From: Diadema setosum
Taxonomy: Eukaryota; Echinodermata; Echinoidea; Diadematoida; Diadematidae
NCBI GenBank assembly: GCA_033980235.1
Contig: CM067075.1
Location: 16,442,844-16,506,843, forward strand
Direction of reading: 5' to 3'
Length of the DNA: 64,000 nucleotides
Each line of letters starts with the position of its first letter. Positions within the stretch are counted from its first letter, which is position 1. Below are positions 11,101 through 20,300 of this stretch, piece by piece. The translations under genes were made by a program, and so were the position numbers. The notes beneath the pieces were generated by a model. That model was not told the origin of the DNA, ran no database searches, and was given only the letters and a program-made list of their open reading frames with translations.

Positions 11101-14100
11101 TGATCGCACAAAAGAAACAATTAACTAATGTTCAGGCGGTTTATTAACAGTGATATTGTGGGTACAGACTCGTAATCGGTTCTCACATCAGTACAATAAT
11201 GATCAATAGAAACAGTTACAAATCAGTAATAGAATCACTTACATACATTACAGCCAATTAAATGACATAGTCCTTGAAGTGTCCAGATACGATGCTCGAT
11301 GCACAAAGGAATGATCCACGATGCACCGATGAATAATACCTTCGACGTAAATCCAGAGGTGCAGGTTACGATAGTCCAAGGTATAGATCCGGGGTTAACT
11401 CCACAATATATGTCCACAGCGAAATGTGCGGAATCCAAACGTTATGACGACCACGTCCAGTCGAGGCGTTGAATGATGATTCACTTTATATTGTCCAGCA
11501 AGGAATCCAGCCCGTCACAGCTTTGCCATAATAATGTCCGTTGACACTAAAATATGGAGTCTATCTCCAATGTAGGCAAATTAATTCTCTGCAGGCAAAA
11601 TGTCTCCCAGGCCTTATCTCCACAAACACAGTTTGTATAGCAGGTCAGCAGGTAACACAGGACTGACTATAACAAGTCGCTTCAGAGCCAGAAGTGACGT
11701 AAATCTCAGAGCAGAGGTGTTGGGTACTCTCCCTACTGCAGAATTTCTCCAGCTTATATACTATCCATTCAACCCTTTCTAGTACATTCTGTAATTTTCT
11801 CCAACCTGGGGCCACATACCTGAACATACTAGCAAGTCCAAATTCCAGGAATCCTGGATGACTCACTGCCTAATGTGCATAACATCATTGCCAAAATTAA
11901 CTACCAATCACATTGGGCTACAAGGGCAGTGCCTCACTCAGCCAGCACTTCCTAGAATTTTCTGGAATGGGTTAAATCATTCTAGATTGAGTTAGCTATA
12001 ATGTATTTCCTGTCACATGCATACATGTACTGTAGCTACATTGTATACCACATAGAAAATTCTCCACTGATCTGGTCAGCCTGTATGTACTATATCTATA
12101 TCATATAGAATGTTCTCCATTAATCTGGTCACCCTGTGTACATACACATTAAAACAACTATGCATACAGCCTTGATACATGTACATAACTACTTGTGTGT
12201 ACATTTGTGACACCATCCCCCATGGGAAAAAGAAAGCCTTGCCGTAGCAAGGGTTTCTTTTACCTTCACAATTTCTCATTGTTATTTACAACGAATGTGA
12301 GGTAAAATCCAAATCAAGCAACAACAATCACATACTATCACATGCCTTTTGAATAGCTGCATTAATTCCATGTTCTCTTTTCATGTATACCATTTACATT
12401 GATATTGCTTGTGTTCTTGAAGCTTATACAATCATGTCAAACTCAAATTACATACCGGTACATCAGTAATGGATAAGCTAAACACTGTATGTGTGATGTG
12501 AGGTGAAAACCTTTCACCCTTAACTTCTACTGTGCTATCCACTACCTATGTCACACCAACTGACTTTCTGTCATAGCACTCTTTCAACATGTTGACATGA
12601 CACATTCTCTGTTCTTTGCATCTGTCTGGTGTGCTGATCACATAGTTCACATCACTGAGTTTCTTTTTGACACAGTATGGGCCACTGAACTTGGCTTTCA
12701 GTGGTTCACCTTGTATGGGCAGCAGCACAAGAACTTTGTCAGCTGGATTGAAGGTTCGGGCTTTGGCATTTTTGTCTGCCTTTCTCTTCATTGAATCTTG
12801 TGATACTTTCAAGTGTTCCCTAGCTACCTCACAAGCCTTTGAAAGCCTTTCACGAAACTTTGACACATAGTCAAGTAGGTGGACCTCATCATCCTCAGTC
12901 ATGAATTTCTCTTTGATGAGCTTCAGTGGGCCCCTAACTTCATGACCGTACACCAACTCAAATGGGCTGAAACCCGTCGACTCATTTGGGGAGTCCCTCG
13001 TTGCGAACAGCAGGAAAGGGATGCCCTTATCCCAATCCTCGGGATACTCCTCACAAAATGCCCTAATCATTGTCTTTAGGGTCTGGTGGTAGCGCTCCAA
13101 CGCACCTTGGGATTGGGGATGATAAGCTGACGACTTCAGCTGCTTCACACCCAAACGATACATCACCTCTTGAAATATGCCTGACATGAAATTTGACCCT
13201 TGGTCAGACTGCACTTCCTTGGGCAACCCATACCTAGTGAAAAACTGCACTAGAGCATCTACCACAGTCTTAGCAGTGATATTTCGTAATGGGATGGCCT
13301 CTGGAAACCGTGTAGACATATCCATGATTGTCAAGAGGTACTTATGACCCGACCTAGTCCTAGGCAAAGGTCCAACACAGTCAACTAAAACCCGACTGAA
13401 TGGTTCATCAAACGCAGGTATCGGAATCAATGGCGCCGGCTTCACTGAATGCTGTGGTTTACCAGCCACTTGACATGTGTGACAAGTCTTGCAAAACTCA
13501 GCCACATCCACATTCAATCCTGGCCAATAGAAATGCCTCATGATCCGATCCTTTGTCTTTCTGACGCCTAAATGGCCGCCAACTGGTAACTCGTGAGCAA
13601 TCCTCAAGATCTCACCGCGGTAACAGGGAGGGACAACAACTTGACGGACCACCGTCCAATCCTCATCAGCTGGCCTATGGGGAGGTCTCCACTTCCTCAT
13701 CAAAATGCCATCTTTGACATAATAGCACTCAGGGACCTTTACAGCCTCAGCCTCAGAACACGCCGTCTGAGACAAGCCTTTCAACTCAGAGTCTGCCTGC
13801 TGTGCTTCAACCAAGGAAGACTTGCTAAACAGCCCATCACTGTTAGCCTCGGAGCCTAATACAGCAACCCCATCAATCAAATCCTTGAAAAAGGTTTCTG
13901 CCAACCAAACACCGGAATTCTCCTCCACATCAACAGAATCCGCATCATCTTGAACAGCTCTACGAGCCTGAGACCTAGTCACAACACAATCTGGGAAAAT
14001 CCCAGGAAACTCCTCCTGCAACTGCTCAGTTTCAGCAACCACCACTGGTTTATCCGAAACAACTGGAGACGCAACCACCTTATCCCCAGCCAAGTCATTC

Positions 14101-17100
14101 CCCAACAAAAAGTCAATGCCTGCCATGGACAACTCAGGAACAACTCCAACAGTGACAGGACCAGAAACTAGGTCACACTTCAAATCCACTCTATACAGTG
14201 GTACTGACATATAACTGCCATCAACAGTTTGAATCAAGACTTTTGCATTCACTGCACTATCTGGTGGAAAAGTCATACCACCATCCACCATCAACGACTG
14301 AGAGGCCCCCGTATCCCGCAGGATAACTACTGGTTTACCTGCCTCACCAGAAGTACATGGGGTCACCTCACCATCAAACAAAAAGCTACGATAGCTCTCA
14401 TCCACCTGCTTAGTCCTATCTTTGAATTTGGGAGATCGGCTTTCAATGGCCTGTGTTTCACTGAACGGGACACTGTTTTCGGGTAGGACAACTTTTGACA
14501 TGACAAATCCCACCTCCTTCGTTGCACCATTTTGCAACTTCCAACATTGCGACTTTATGTGCCCTTTCTTGTGACAATGAAAACATCTGATGACATTTGC
14601 ACTTGTACTGGACCCTTTGTCAGATTGAGGCTGTGGTGCAGACAACATTCCTGAACCAGCATTCTGTTGGTTGCTCGACTGATTTTTGTCTCTCCTATTT
14701 CCAGAGAAATTTCTGAAAGGTGGTCTGTTTTCATGTCTGTGAGTTAGCTCATACTCATCAGCCATAAAGGCTGCTTTATGCAAACTTGTCACCTTGTGAT
14801 CTTCCAGATGCAACCTCACACTGAAAGCAACACTCTTTTTGAATTCTTCCAAAAGAACAACCTCACGTAGGTTATCAAAATCCTGATCCACTTTCAGGGA
14901 TCGGTACCACCTATCAAACGTCATTTCTTTTTCACGAGCAAACTCAACATGTGTCTGGCCTGGTTTGCGGTAGGAATTTCTGAACTTATGTCTGTAAGCC
15001 TCTGGCACCAACTCATATGCATTCAACACTGCTTTCTTGACTGTAGCATAGTCATGTGATTGCTCTTCAGAGAGAGATGAGTACACATCGGCAGCTTTGC
15101 CGACAAACACACTTTGAAGGAGCAAGGGCCAAAATTCCTGTGGCCAGTTCAAACTGTTAGCCACCTTCTCAAATGACACAAAATATGCATCGACTCTGTT
15201 TTCTTCAAACTTTGGCACTAATCGAATGTTCTTGGCCAAATCAAATCCAGAGGGAGCCCTTTCATGATTTCCAACAGTCTGTGCATGAGTCAATTCCATC
15301 TCACGCAATTTCACTTGTTGCTCCATTTTCTTTTCTTCAATTTCAAGTTTCTTCATTTCAATTTCTCTTTCTCTTTCCCTTTCCTTCATTTCCATTTCTT
15401 TCTCCTTCAGTTGCAATTTAGCAAGCTCAAGCCGTGTTTGCTCAGAAATTTGAGCTTGATCTGGAGTGTCAATTTCTTCTTTGAGCTCCATGTGACCAGC
15501 TACTAAGTCAAGAATTTCTGCCTTTCTTACACCTTGTGGAACATCGACATTTAAATGCTGTGCAATAACAGTCAAATCACATTTGCGTAACCTTTGCAAA
15601 TCTTTGACGGACAAATCTGTTCTCTGAACAAATGCCTGAACATCCATTGTACTGATTGACATTGTCACATGTATTACACACAATGTACAAATGAACAATC
15701 AACTCACTGGTATTTTGTCTGTACTAATATTCTAGATTCCGGAACGTTCCAAATTCTAAGTTTTGGCTTTAAATTCACTTCCCGGACAAGCCCCCAATTT
15801 TGTTACGACCAAAATCACTCTGAGAATGATCGCACAAAAGAAACAATTAACTAATGTTCAGGCGGTTTATTAACAGTGATATTGTGGGTACAGACTCGTA
15901 ATCGGTTCTCACATCAGTACAATAATGATCAATAGAAACAGTTACAAATCAGTAATAGAATCACTTACATACATTACAGCCAATTAAATGACATAGTCCT
16001 TGAAGTGTCCAGATACGATGCTCGATGCACAAAGGAATGATCCACGATGCACCGATGAATAATACCTTCGACGTAAATCCAGAGGTGCAGGTTACGATAG
16101 TCCAAGGTATAGATCCGGGGTTAACTCCACAATATATGTCCACAGCGAAATGTGCGGAATCCAAACGTTATGACGACCACGTCCAGTCGAGGCGTTGAAT
16201 GATGATTCACTTTATATTGTCCAGCAAGGAATCCAGCCCGTCACAGCTTTGCCATAATAATGTCCGTTGACACTAAAATATGGAGTCTATCTCCAATGTA
16301 GGCAAATTAATTCTCTGCAGGCAAAATGTCTCCCAGGCCTTATCTCCACAAACACAGTTTGTATAGCAGGTCAGCAGGTAACACAGGACTGACTATAACA
16401 AGTCGCTTCAGAGCCAGAAGTGACGTAAATCTCAGAGCAGAGGTGTTGGGTACTCTCCCTACTGCAGAATTTCTCCAGCTTATATACTATCCATTCACCC
16501 CTTTCTAGTACATTCTGTAATTTTCTCCAACCTGGGGCCACATACCTGAACATACTAGCAAGTCCAAATTCCAGGAATCCTGGATGACTCACTGCCTAAT
16601 GTGCATAACATCATTGCCAAAATTAACTACCAATCACATTGGGCTACAAGGGCAGTGCCTCACTCAGCCAGCACTTCCTAGAATTTTCTGGAATGGGTTA
16701 AATCATTCTAGATTGAGTTAGCTATAATGTATTTCCTGTCACATGCATACATGTACTGTAGCTACATTGTATACCACATAGAAAATTCTCCACTGATCTG
16801 GTCAGCCTGTATGTACTATATCTATATCATATAGAATGTTCTCCATTAATCTGGTCACCCTGTGTACATACACATTAAAACAACTATGCATACAGCCTTG
16901 ATACATGTACATAACTACTTGTGTGTACATTTGTGACATTACTAAATACATAAATTATACCACCCTTTGTCAGGTGTATGCTGGCAAGCACCACTTAAAT
17001 AGGATTAGGATCTACCAAGTAAACTTGAATGTTGTTAATCATACTTTCATAGATCTAACTGCTGATGTCTCATGTCATCATCCCACATATGCACATGAAT

Positions 17101-20045
17101 TTTAAAACTAACAAGTAACATTTTAATGTTGATTGTACAAATGATCTTTTCCGCTCATGCGTGAATAGATCTAAAGTGGAACTAAACACTGGCACTGGCT
17201 TGGCTTATCATTCTCGACCTACATTAAAATTTGCAAAGTCTCAATTCAATCAGCTTTACAGCCAGAAGCCGTGCTTCATTTGTCGGGCTATCCCTCAGTC
17301 ACGTCAGCTCAGTGTATAACAACTATTATAGAATGGGTAGCGAGAATCCTGCGATCTCATTGATCAAGAGCTATGTGTTGATTTTGTACTGGCCGCATGC
17401 TGAGTCACAGTGGTAAACATGTTATCGCGCACTTGTAAGAAAGGTTCGCGCACTAAGCGAGCGATTGCGCACTCAGTACGAGATGTCTATTGGCCAAAAC
17501 AATCATGCATCAGTTTTTACTGGATGCATGGTTTTGAAGAACAAGGCAAGTGCCATAATATGTCTCGCCCATTCGCGTACAAGAAAGAACGCTTAGTATA
17601 CAAATGACGCACAGGTCTGAGTGCGTCAGTCGGAATTGTGTGCATAAGGTAACTATGGAATGCTTAACCCAGGAGGCGAAGCCGAGTGGGCTTAGTCTAA
17701 ATTCCATAGTTACCGCAAGCACACTATATTCCGACTGACGCACAAAAAGACATGTGCGTCATCTAATTTATAGAATGGGTAATTTTCTTGCCAAAAACCC
17801 ATTTTTCTTATACAAATGACGCACAGGTCTGAGTGCATCAGTCGGAATTGTGTGCATAAGGTAACTATGGAATGCTTAACCCAGGAGGCGAAGCCGAGTG
17901 GGCTTAGTCTAAATTCCATAGTTACCGCAAGCACACTATATTCCGACTGACGCACAAAAAGACATGTGCGTCATCTAATTTATAGAATGGGTAATTTTCT
18001 TGCCAAAAACCCATTTTTCTTATACAAATGACGCACAGGTCTGAGTGCGTCAGTCGGAATTGTGTGCATAAGGTAACTATGGAATGCTTAACCCAGGAGG
18101 TGAAGCCGAGTGGGTTTAGTCTAAATTCCATAGTTACCGCAAGCACACTATATTCCGACTGACGCACAAAAAGACATGTGCGTCATCTAATTTATAGAAT
18201 GGGTAATTTTCTTACCAAAAACCCATTTTTCTTATACAAATGACGCACAGGTCTGAGTGCGTCAGTCGGAATTGTGTGCATAAGGTAACTATGGAATGCT
18301 TAACCCAGGAGGTGAAGCCGAGTGGGTTTAGTCTAAATTCCATAGTTACCGCAAGCACACTATATTCCGACTGACGCACAAAGAGACATGTGCGTCATCT
18401 AATTTATAGAATGGGTAATTTTCTTGCCAAAAACCCATTTTTCTTATACAAATGACGCACAGGTCTGAGTGCGTCAGTCGGAATTGTGTGCATAAGGTAA
18501 CTATGGAATGCTTAACCCACGAGGCGAAGCCGAGTGGGTTTAGGCTTAATTCCATAGTTACCGCATGCACACTATATTACGACTGACGCACGAAAGACGT
18601 GCGTCATCTGATTTATAGAATGGGTAATTTTCTTGTCAAAAACCCATTTTTCTACCGTGTAACCCGATGACAAAATTACTGGATGCATTTCCTTTTGGCT
18701 TGCCATAAACGGGCATGCATACCCGTACTTACCATTTTTACTGGATGCATGGCGTTTTTACTGGATGCATGGCCAGCCATGCATCAGTTTTACTGGATGC
18801 ATGGCCAAGCTGAGTGCGCGAACGCTTGCTTTAGTGCGCGAACCTTTGTTACAAGTACGCATACTCTTGCTAAGTGCGCGATTACTTGTTTACCACTGTG
18901 ACTCAGCGTGCGGCCAGTAAAAATGAACACATAGCTCTCGACCAATCAGATCGCAGGATTCTCGCTACCCATTCTATAAATCGTGTTACCCGATGACAAA
19001 ATTACTGGATGCATTTCCTTTTGGCTTGGCATACACAAACCATGAATCAGTTTTTACTGGATGCATGGTTGTTTTAGCCAATAGGCGTCTCGTACTGGGT
19101 GCGCGAACGCTTGCTTAGTGCGCGAATCTTTGTTACAAATACGCATACTCTTGCTACAAGTGCGCGATAACGTGTTAACCACTGTGACTCAGCGTGCGGC
19201 CAGTAAAAATCCACACATAGCTCTCGACCAATGAGATCGCAGGATTCTCGCTACCCATTCTATAATACGCACTGCACGCATGCGCAGATGTGATAAAAAT
19301 GTATTGGCTTTGACTGATGACGAGGATGTGTGGGAAAAAACGAAAATTCACTGTTCATTAATGGTTTAAATCAAGGACAAAATTTCGAATGAATATTTTA
19401 ACCGAATGATGGAATCGTAAGTTAATGACTAGACCCCTTTTCTAATGTCAATGCATTTTCGCCTTTCTAAAAAGTTTCGTACAACACGGTGTTCAATACA
19501 ACTCGGTTTGTGTGCATTGTCAATACAAAAACAGCGGTCGATCTGAAAAAGGAGCGGCACCGCGGGGAGCTGAAAAGAGGGCACTGAAACTTCGAATTGA
19601 AAAGGGAACAACAGCATTTGATAGTGTGATACTAGTTGATAGTGCTGGATTTTCTCAATCACGTCGTAGGTCAAGTTTTTACGTGAATTTCAGTGTTAAA
19701 TATTCTAATCAGGCAAATAAAAATTAGGCGGTCGACGAGTAGATCTAGTTCTAGTACTAGAGTCCAGTATTTACTGTAGGACCAACCCTACACTACAGTA
19801 CTTTACAGGCATGGTCCGCGTCCGGCGGTCAGTGGTAGCCAGAGGCGGAGGGCCGGGCTACTAACGTTACACAGTTCAGTGATGTTTTAGCCCGACCATG
19901 GAGCTACTCCATGGCCCGACCAGACGCTGTGCCAAGCATCAGCGACTGGGCTGTGTATAGTTAGTGATGTTTGTGATATCGCACCTTGAATCTCTCGTCT
20001 TGCCAGATGTTTGGCCTGATGTTCCTTGAGCATTGATGACAACAT
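7969..20045 (-). CDS. BLOC1S1: BLOC1S1 gene (BLOC-1 subunit 1 / GCN5L1), four recognisable exons
   Basis: Gene-level entry. Four minus-strand exons (19985-20045, 10927-10999, 8924-9056, 8041-8124) join in frame and give a continuous protein of about 117 residues before a variable tail, close to the family's usual 120-150. Recognisable blocks in order are MLSSMLKEHQAK, EKRKKEAAAAATAV, AQFAKQSQQWLSLVENFNQA and HVENWARSIETDMQTIASAL, all hallmarks of BLOC1S1. The family protein is a small helical subunit of BLOC-1 and BORC, complexes acting in lysosome-related organelle biogenesis and lysosome positioning; it has also been linked to mitochondrial protein acetylation. Intron phases (1, 2, 0) and GT/AG borders agree throughout. 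Intron 1 is about 9 kb and holds an LTR element in the same orientation as the gene. The first ATG is chosen because it matches the family N-terminus; a GTG upstream is not used. The exact C-terminus is uncertain (see the last exon). Confidence 0.93.
8783..8874. mobile_element. About 90-bp palindromic mini-element (copy 1)
   Basis: Ends AACCCGTTGAGGACGGACTG and CATCCTCAGCGGGTTAA. Contains the perfect palindrome CCGAGTATACTCGG. It is the reverse complement of 39619-39708. It lies in BLOC1S1 intron 3, about 50 bp beyond the exon 3 donor. Confidence 0.7.
8924..9056 (-). CDS. BLOC1S1: BLOC1S1 coding exon 3
   Basis: 133 nt between acceptor TTTCAG (ending 9057) and donor GTATGT (8923 downward). 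It begins by completing the Arg codon, then gives 44 codons from VAVAYKNEKKLDAE to NQALK. The block QFAKQSQQWLSLVENFN is the most diagnostic part of the family. The intron after it is phase 0. Confidence 0.93.
9571..10673. repeat. Dispersed element with six 158-bp tandem units and (GGACGCAC)n, ends TGTCCCCGCCG / CGGCGGGGACA
   Basis: Inverted ends lie near 9571 and 10673. The shared segment AAGTTTTGAAGCCCTCACCT recurs at about 9671, 9829, 9987, 10146 and 10305 (158-159 bp spacing), with a diverged last copy near 10453. Most units carry AGGTCAAAGGTCA. From 10550 to 10625 there is a (GGACGCAC/GGACACAC)n tract, which produces spurious SVRPCVR-type frames. It lies in BLOC1S1 intron 2. Confidence 0.88.
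10927..10999 (-). CDS. BLOC1S1: BLOC1S1 coding exon 2
   Basis: 73 nt between acceptor CCAG (11003-11000) and donor GTGAGT (10926-10921). It reads KRKKEAAAAATAVTRSLVES and then LNS, ending with AG of an Arg codon (phase 2). The alanine-rich stretch and SLVxSLN match the family's second helix. Confidence 0.9.
11071..11074. repeat. Target-site duplication, left copy
   Basis: TTAC directly abuts the left LTR and is repeated at 16939-16942 directly after the right LTR. A 4-bp duplication is typical of gypsy-type integrase. Confidence 0.8.
11075..12212 (-). repeat. 3' LTR of the Gmr1-like element
   Basis: 1138 bp direct copy of 15801-16938 at a constant offset of 4726 bp, with one substitution at 11772. 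The minus strand has TATATAAG at about 11753-11760 and AATAAA at 11140-11145, giving a plausible U3-R-U5 order. The poly(A) signal is in the sense of the host gene. Confidence 0.93.
12213..12222 (-). promoter_or_regulatory. Candidate polypurine tract
   Basis: TGGGGGATGG on the minus strand lies immediately before the 3' LTR, where plus-strand DNA synthesis would be primed. It is short and interrupted by T, so the call rests on position. Confidence 0.55.
12223..12545 (-). other. Short 3' internal region of the LTR element
   Basis: About 320 bp between the stop codon and the purine tract, where Gmr1-like relatives would continue into reverse transcriptase. After the TAG at 12546 the frame is open to TGA at 12432-12434, then becomes AT-rich non-coding sequence. 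No RT motif is visible. Confidence 0.7.
12546..15698 (-). CDS. Gag-protease-integrase polyprotein of the Gmr1-like element (no RT)
   Basis: Uninterrupted 1050-codon frame. The functional start could be Met1, Met13 or Met18. Residues 30-70 form a small helical SAP-like segment. Residues 85-140 are a highly charged coiled coil (KEREREREIEMKK). Residues 150-320 are capsid with a SCAN-like C-terminal half. The zinc knuckle is C372-C375-H380-C385. The aspartic protease has DTGAS at 462-466 and GND near 534. The integrase has an HHCC finger (H702, H709, C739, C742), a catalytic triad D773, D832, E868 (35 residues between the last two), and a GPY/F module at 1004-1008. RT and RNase H are absent; the protease-integrase linker of about 160 residues has no RT motifs. 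The TAG stop is followed by 37 more sense codons in frame before TGA. The product would need an RT from another element to move. Confidence 0.92.
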   Translation of the reverse strand: MFICTLCVIHVTMSISTMDVQAFVQRTDLSVKDLQRLRKCDLTVIAQHLNVDVPQGVRKAEILDLVAGHMELKEEIDTPDQAQISEQTRLELAKLQLKEKEMEMKEREREREIEMKKLEIEEKKMEQQVKLREMELTHAQTVGNHERAPSGFDLAKNIRLVPKFEENRVDAYFVSFEKVANSLNWPQEFWPLLLQSVFVGKAADVYSSLSEEQSHDYATVKKAVLNAYELVPEAYRHKFRNSYRKPGQTHVEFAREKEMTFDRWYRSLKVDQDFDNLREVVLLEEFKKSVAFSVRLHLEDHKVTSLHKAAFMADEYELTHRHENRPPFRNFSGNRRDKNQSSNQQNAGSGMLSAPQPQSDKGSSTSANVIRCFHCHKKGHIKSQCWKLQNGATKEVGFVMSKVVLPENSVPFSETQAIESRSPKFKDRTKQVDESYRSFLFDGEVTPCTSGEAGKPVVILRDTGASQSLMVDGGMTFPPDSAVNAKVLIQTVDGSYMSVPLYRVDLKCDLVSGPVTVGVVPELSMAGIDFLLGNDLAGDKVVASPVVSDKPVVVAETEQLQEEFPGIFPDCVVTRSQARRAVQDDADSVDVEENSGVWLAETFFKDLIDGVAVLGSEANSDGLFSKSSLVEAQQADSELKGLSQTACSEAEAVKVPECYYVKDGILMRKWRPPHRPADEDWTVVRQVVVPPCYRGEILRIAHELPVGGHLGVRKTKDRIMRHFYWPGLNVDVAEFCKTCHTCQVAGKPQHSVKPAPLIPIPAFDEPFSRVLVDCVGPLPRTRSGHKYLLTIMDMSTRFPEAIPLRNITAKTVVDALVQFFTRYGLPKEVQSDQGSNFMSGIFQEVMYRLGVKQLKSSAYHPQSQGALERYHQTLKTMIRAFCEEYPEDWDKGIPFLLFATRDSPNESTGFSPFELVYGHEVRGPLKLIKEKFMTEDDEVHLLDYVSKFRERLSKACEVAREHLKVSQDSMKRKADKNAKARTFNPADKVLVLLPIQGEPLKAKFSGPYCVKKKLSDVNYVISTPDRCKEQRMCHVNMLKECYDRKSVGVT
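15779..15796 (-). promoter_or_regulatory. Primer binding site, proline-tRNA type
   Basis: TGGGGGCTTGTCCGGGAA on the minus strand, starting four bases inside the 5' LTR. It matches the 3' end of proline tRNA, the primer of several mammalian gammaretroviruses, at 16 of 18 positions by recall of that standard site. Confidence 0.75.
15801..16938 (-). repeat. 5' LTR of the Gmr1-like element
   Basis: 1138 bp, the upstream LTR in the element's minus-strand orientation. On that strand it begins TGTCACAAATG and ends GGTCGTAACA. It is identical to the other LTR except at 16498. A TATATAAG box lies at the position matching 11753-11760 (about 16479-16486), with the poly(A) signal AATAAA nearer its end (about 15866-15871). 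The short frames seen in the LTR are probably chance. Confidence 0.93.
16939..16942. repeat. Target-site duplication, right copy
   Basis: TTAC directly after the right LTR, matching 11071-11074. Confidence 0.8.
17327..19264. mobile_element. Foldback-like inverted-repeat element with duplicated right arm
   Basis: The left arm (about 17327-17535) starts TATAGAATGGGTAG. It is matched in reverse by two tandem right arms ending CTACCCATTCTATA at 18978 and 19264; each right arm begins near TAACCCGATGACAAAATTAC. The arms share the stretches GACTCAGCGTGCGGCCAGTA, GTGCGCGAACGCTTGC and TTTTACTGGATGCATGG. The core is five tandem hairpin units (separate entry). There is no coding capacity, so it must be non-autonomous. 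It lies in BLOC1S1 intron 1, about 400 bp from the LTR element. The target duplication is unclear. Confidence 0.8.
17599..18655. repeat. Five tandem 212-bp units, each a long hairpin
   Basis: Units begin TACAAATGACGCACAG at 17599, 17811, 18023, 18235 and 18447. Each contains two arms of about 57 bp: one with GTGCGTCAGTCGGAAT and GGTAACTATGGAAT, the other its near-exact reverse complement. The loop of about 40 nt holds a nested mini-hairpin around GGCGAAGCC. Units 1-4 are almost identical; unit 5 is slightly diverged, as expected for an edge copy. The short frames are by-products. Confidence 0.92.
19265..19984. other. 5' part of BLOC1S1 intron 1
   Basis: Contains CGCATGCGCA at 19278, an NRF1-like site, and a small palindrome CCATGGAGCTACTCCATGG near 19897. 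No exon is visible. Confidence 0.4.
19985..20045 (-). CDS. BLOC1S1: BLOC1S1 coding exon 1
   Basis: Starts at ATG 20045-20043 and encodes 20 residues beginning MLSSMLKEHQAK, the conserved BLOC1S1 amino terminus, plus one base. The donor is GTGCGA immediately after (19984 downward), so the intron is phase 1. The leftover G combines with AA of exon 2 to give Glu, continuing REIQ-EKRKKE exactly as the family requires. Confidence 0.9.
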
Positions 20046-20300
20046 AACTGCAGATTGTATAGATGAAGCAGGCAAACCCTTCACGTTATACTCGGTAAAC
20101 AGACTTCACTTCATAAGGTCCAACCAAGACCAGATTCTGACTATGTTTACACTTTCGACAACAGCACTATGATGTACGGTCGGTTACTAAAGTAGTTGCG
20201 GTGTGTGTACTACGCGGTACGGTCCGACGTCCGAGCGCTACATACAGTCCATGATCCACTCAGTGCGAGCGAGATCATGCATGAGATCTCGAGCGCGGAC
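20046..20300 (-). promoter_or_regulatory. Probable BLOC1S1 promoter and 5' UTR region
   Basis: CpG-containing sequence (GTACTACGCGGTACGGTCCG, CGTCCGAGCGCT) directly upstream of the start codon, richer in CpG than the surrounding DNA. No TATA box at a convincing distance. Call by position and composition only. Confidence 0.4.

Larger units (their letters stand above)
11075..16938 (-). mobile_element. LTR retrotransposon (Ty3/gypsy, Gmr1-like), complete ends but lacking reverse transcriptase
   Basis: Two 1138-bp LTRs (TGTTACGACC ... TTTGTGACA on the plus strand) enclose 3588 bp and are flanked by the 4-bp duplication TTAC. A proline-tRNA-type primer site and a purine tract lie in the expected internal positions. 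One intact frame encodes gag, protease and integrase. The remaining 333 bp downstream of the frame cannot hold reverse transcriptase or RNase H. I found one difference between the LTRs (A at 11772, C at 16498), so insertion is recent. Protease running straight into integrase, together with a SCAN-like capsid, points to the Gmr1-like group of deuterostome gypsy elements, where integrase precedes reverse transcriptase. This copy would then have lost its 3' RT segment. It sits in BLOC1S1 intron 1 in the sense orientation. Confidence 0.93.

Noticed and set aside
11600..11782. Short LTR frames (MSPRPYLHKHS and others), duplicated at 16326
   Set aside because: Present twice only because the LTR is. 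Short, no domain, and opposite to or unrelated to the gag-pol strand.
17510..18570. Repeated 74-81 residue frames on the minus strand
   Set aside because: They repeat with the 212-bp hairpin units and cross the hairpin arms. No family resemblance, better explained as non-coding repeats.
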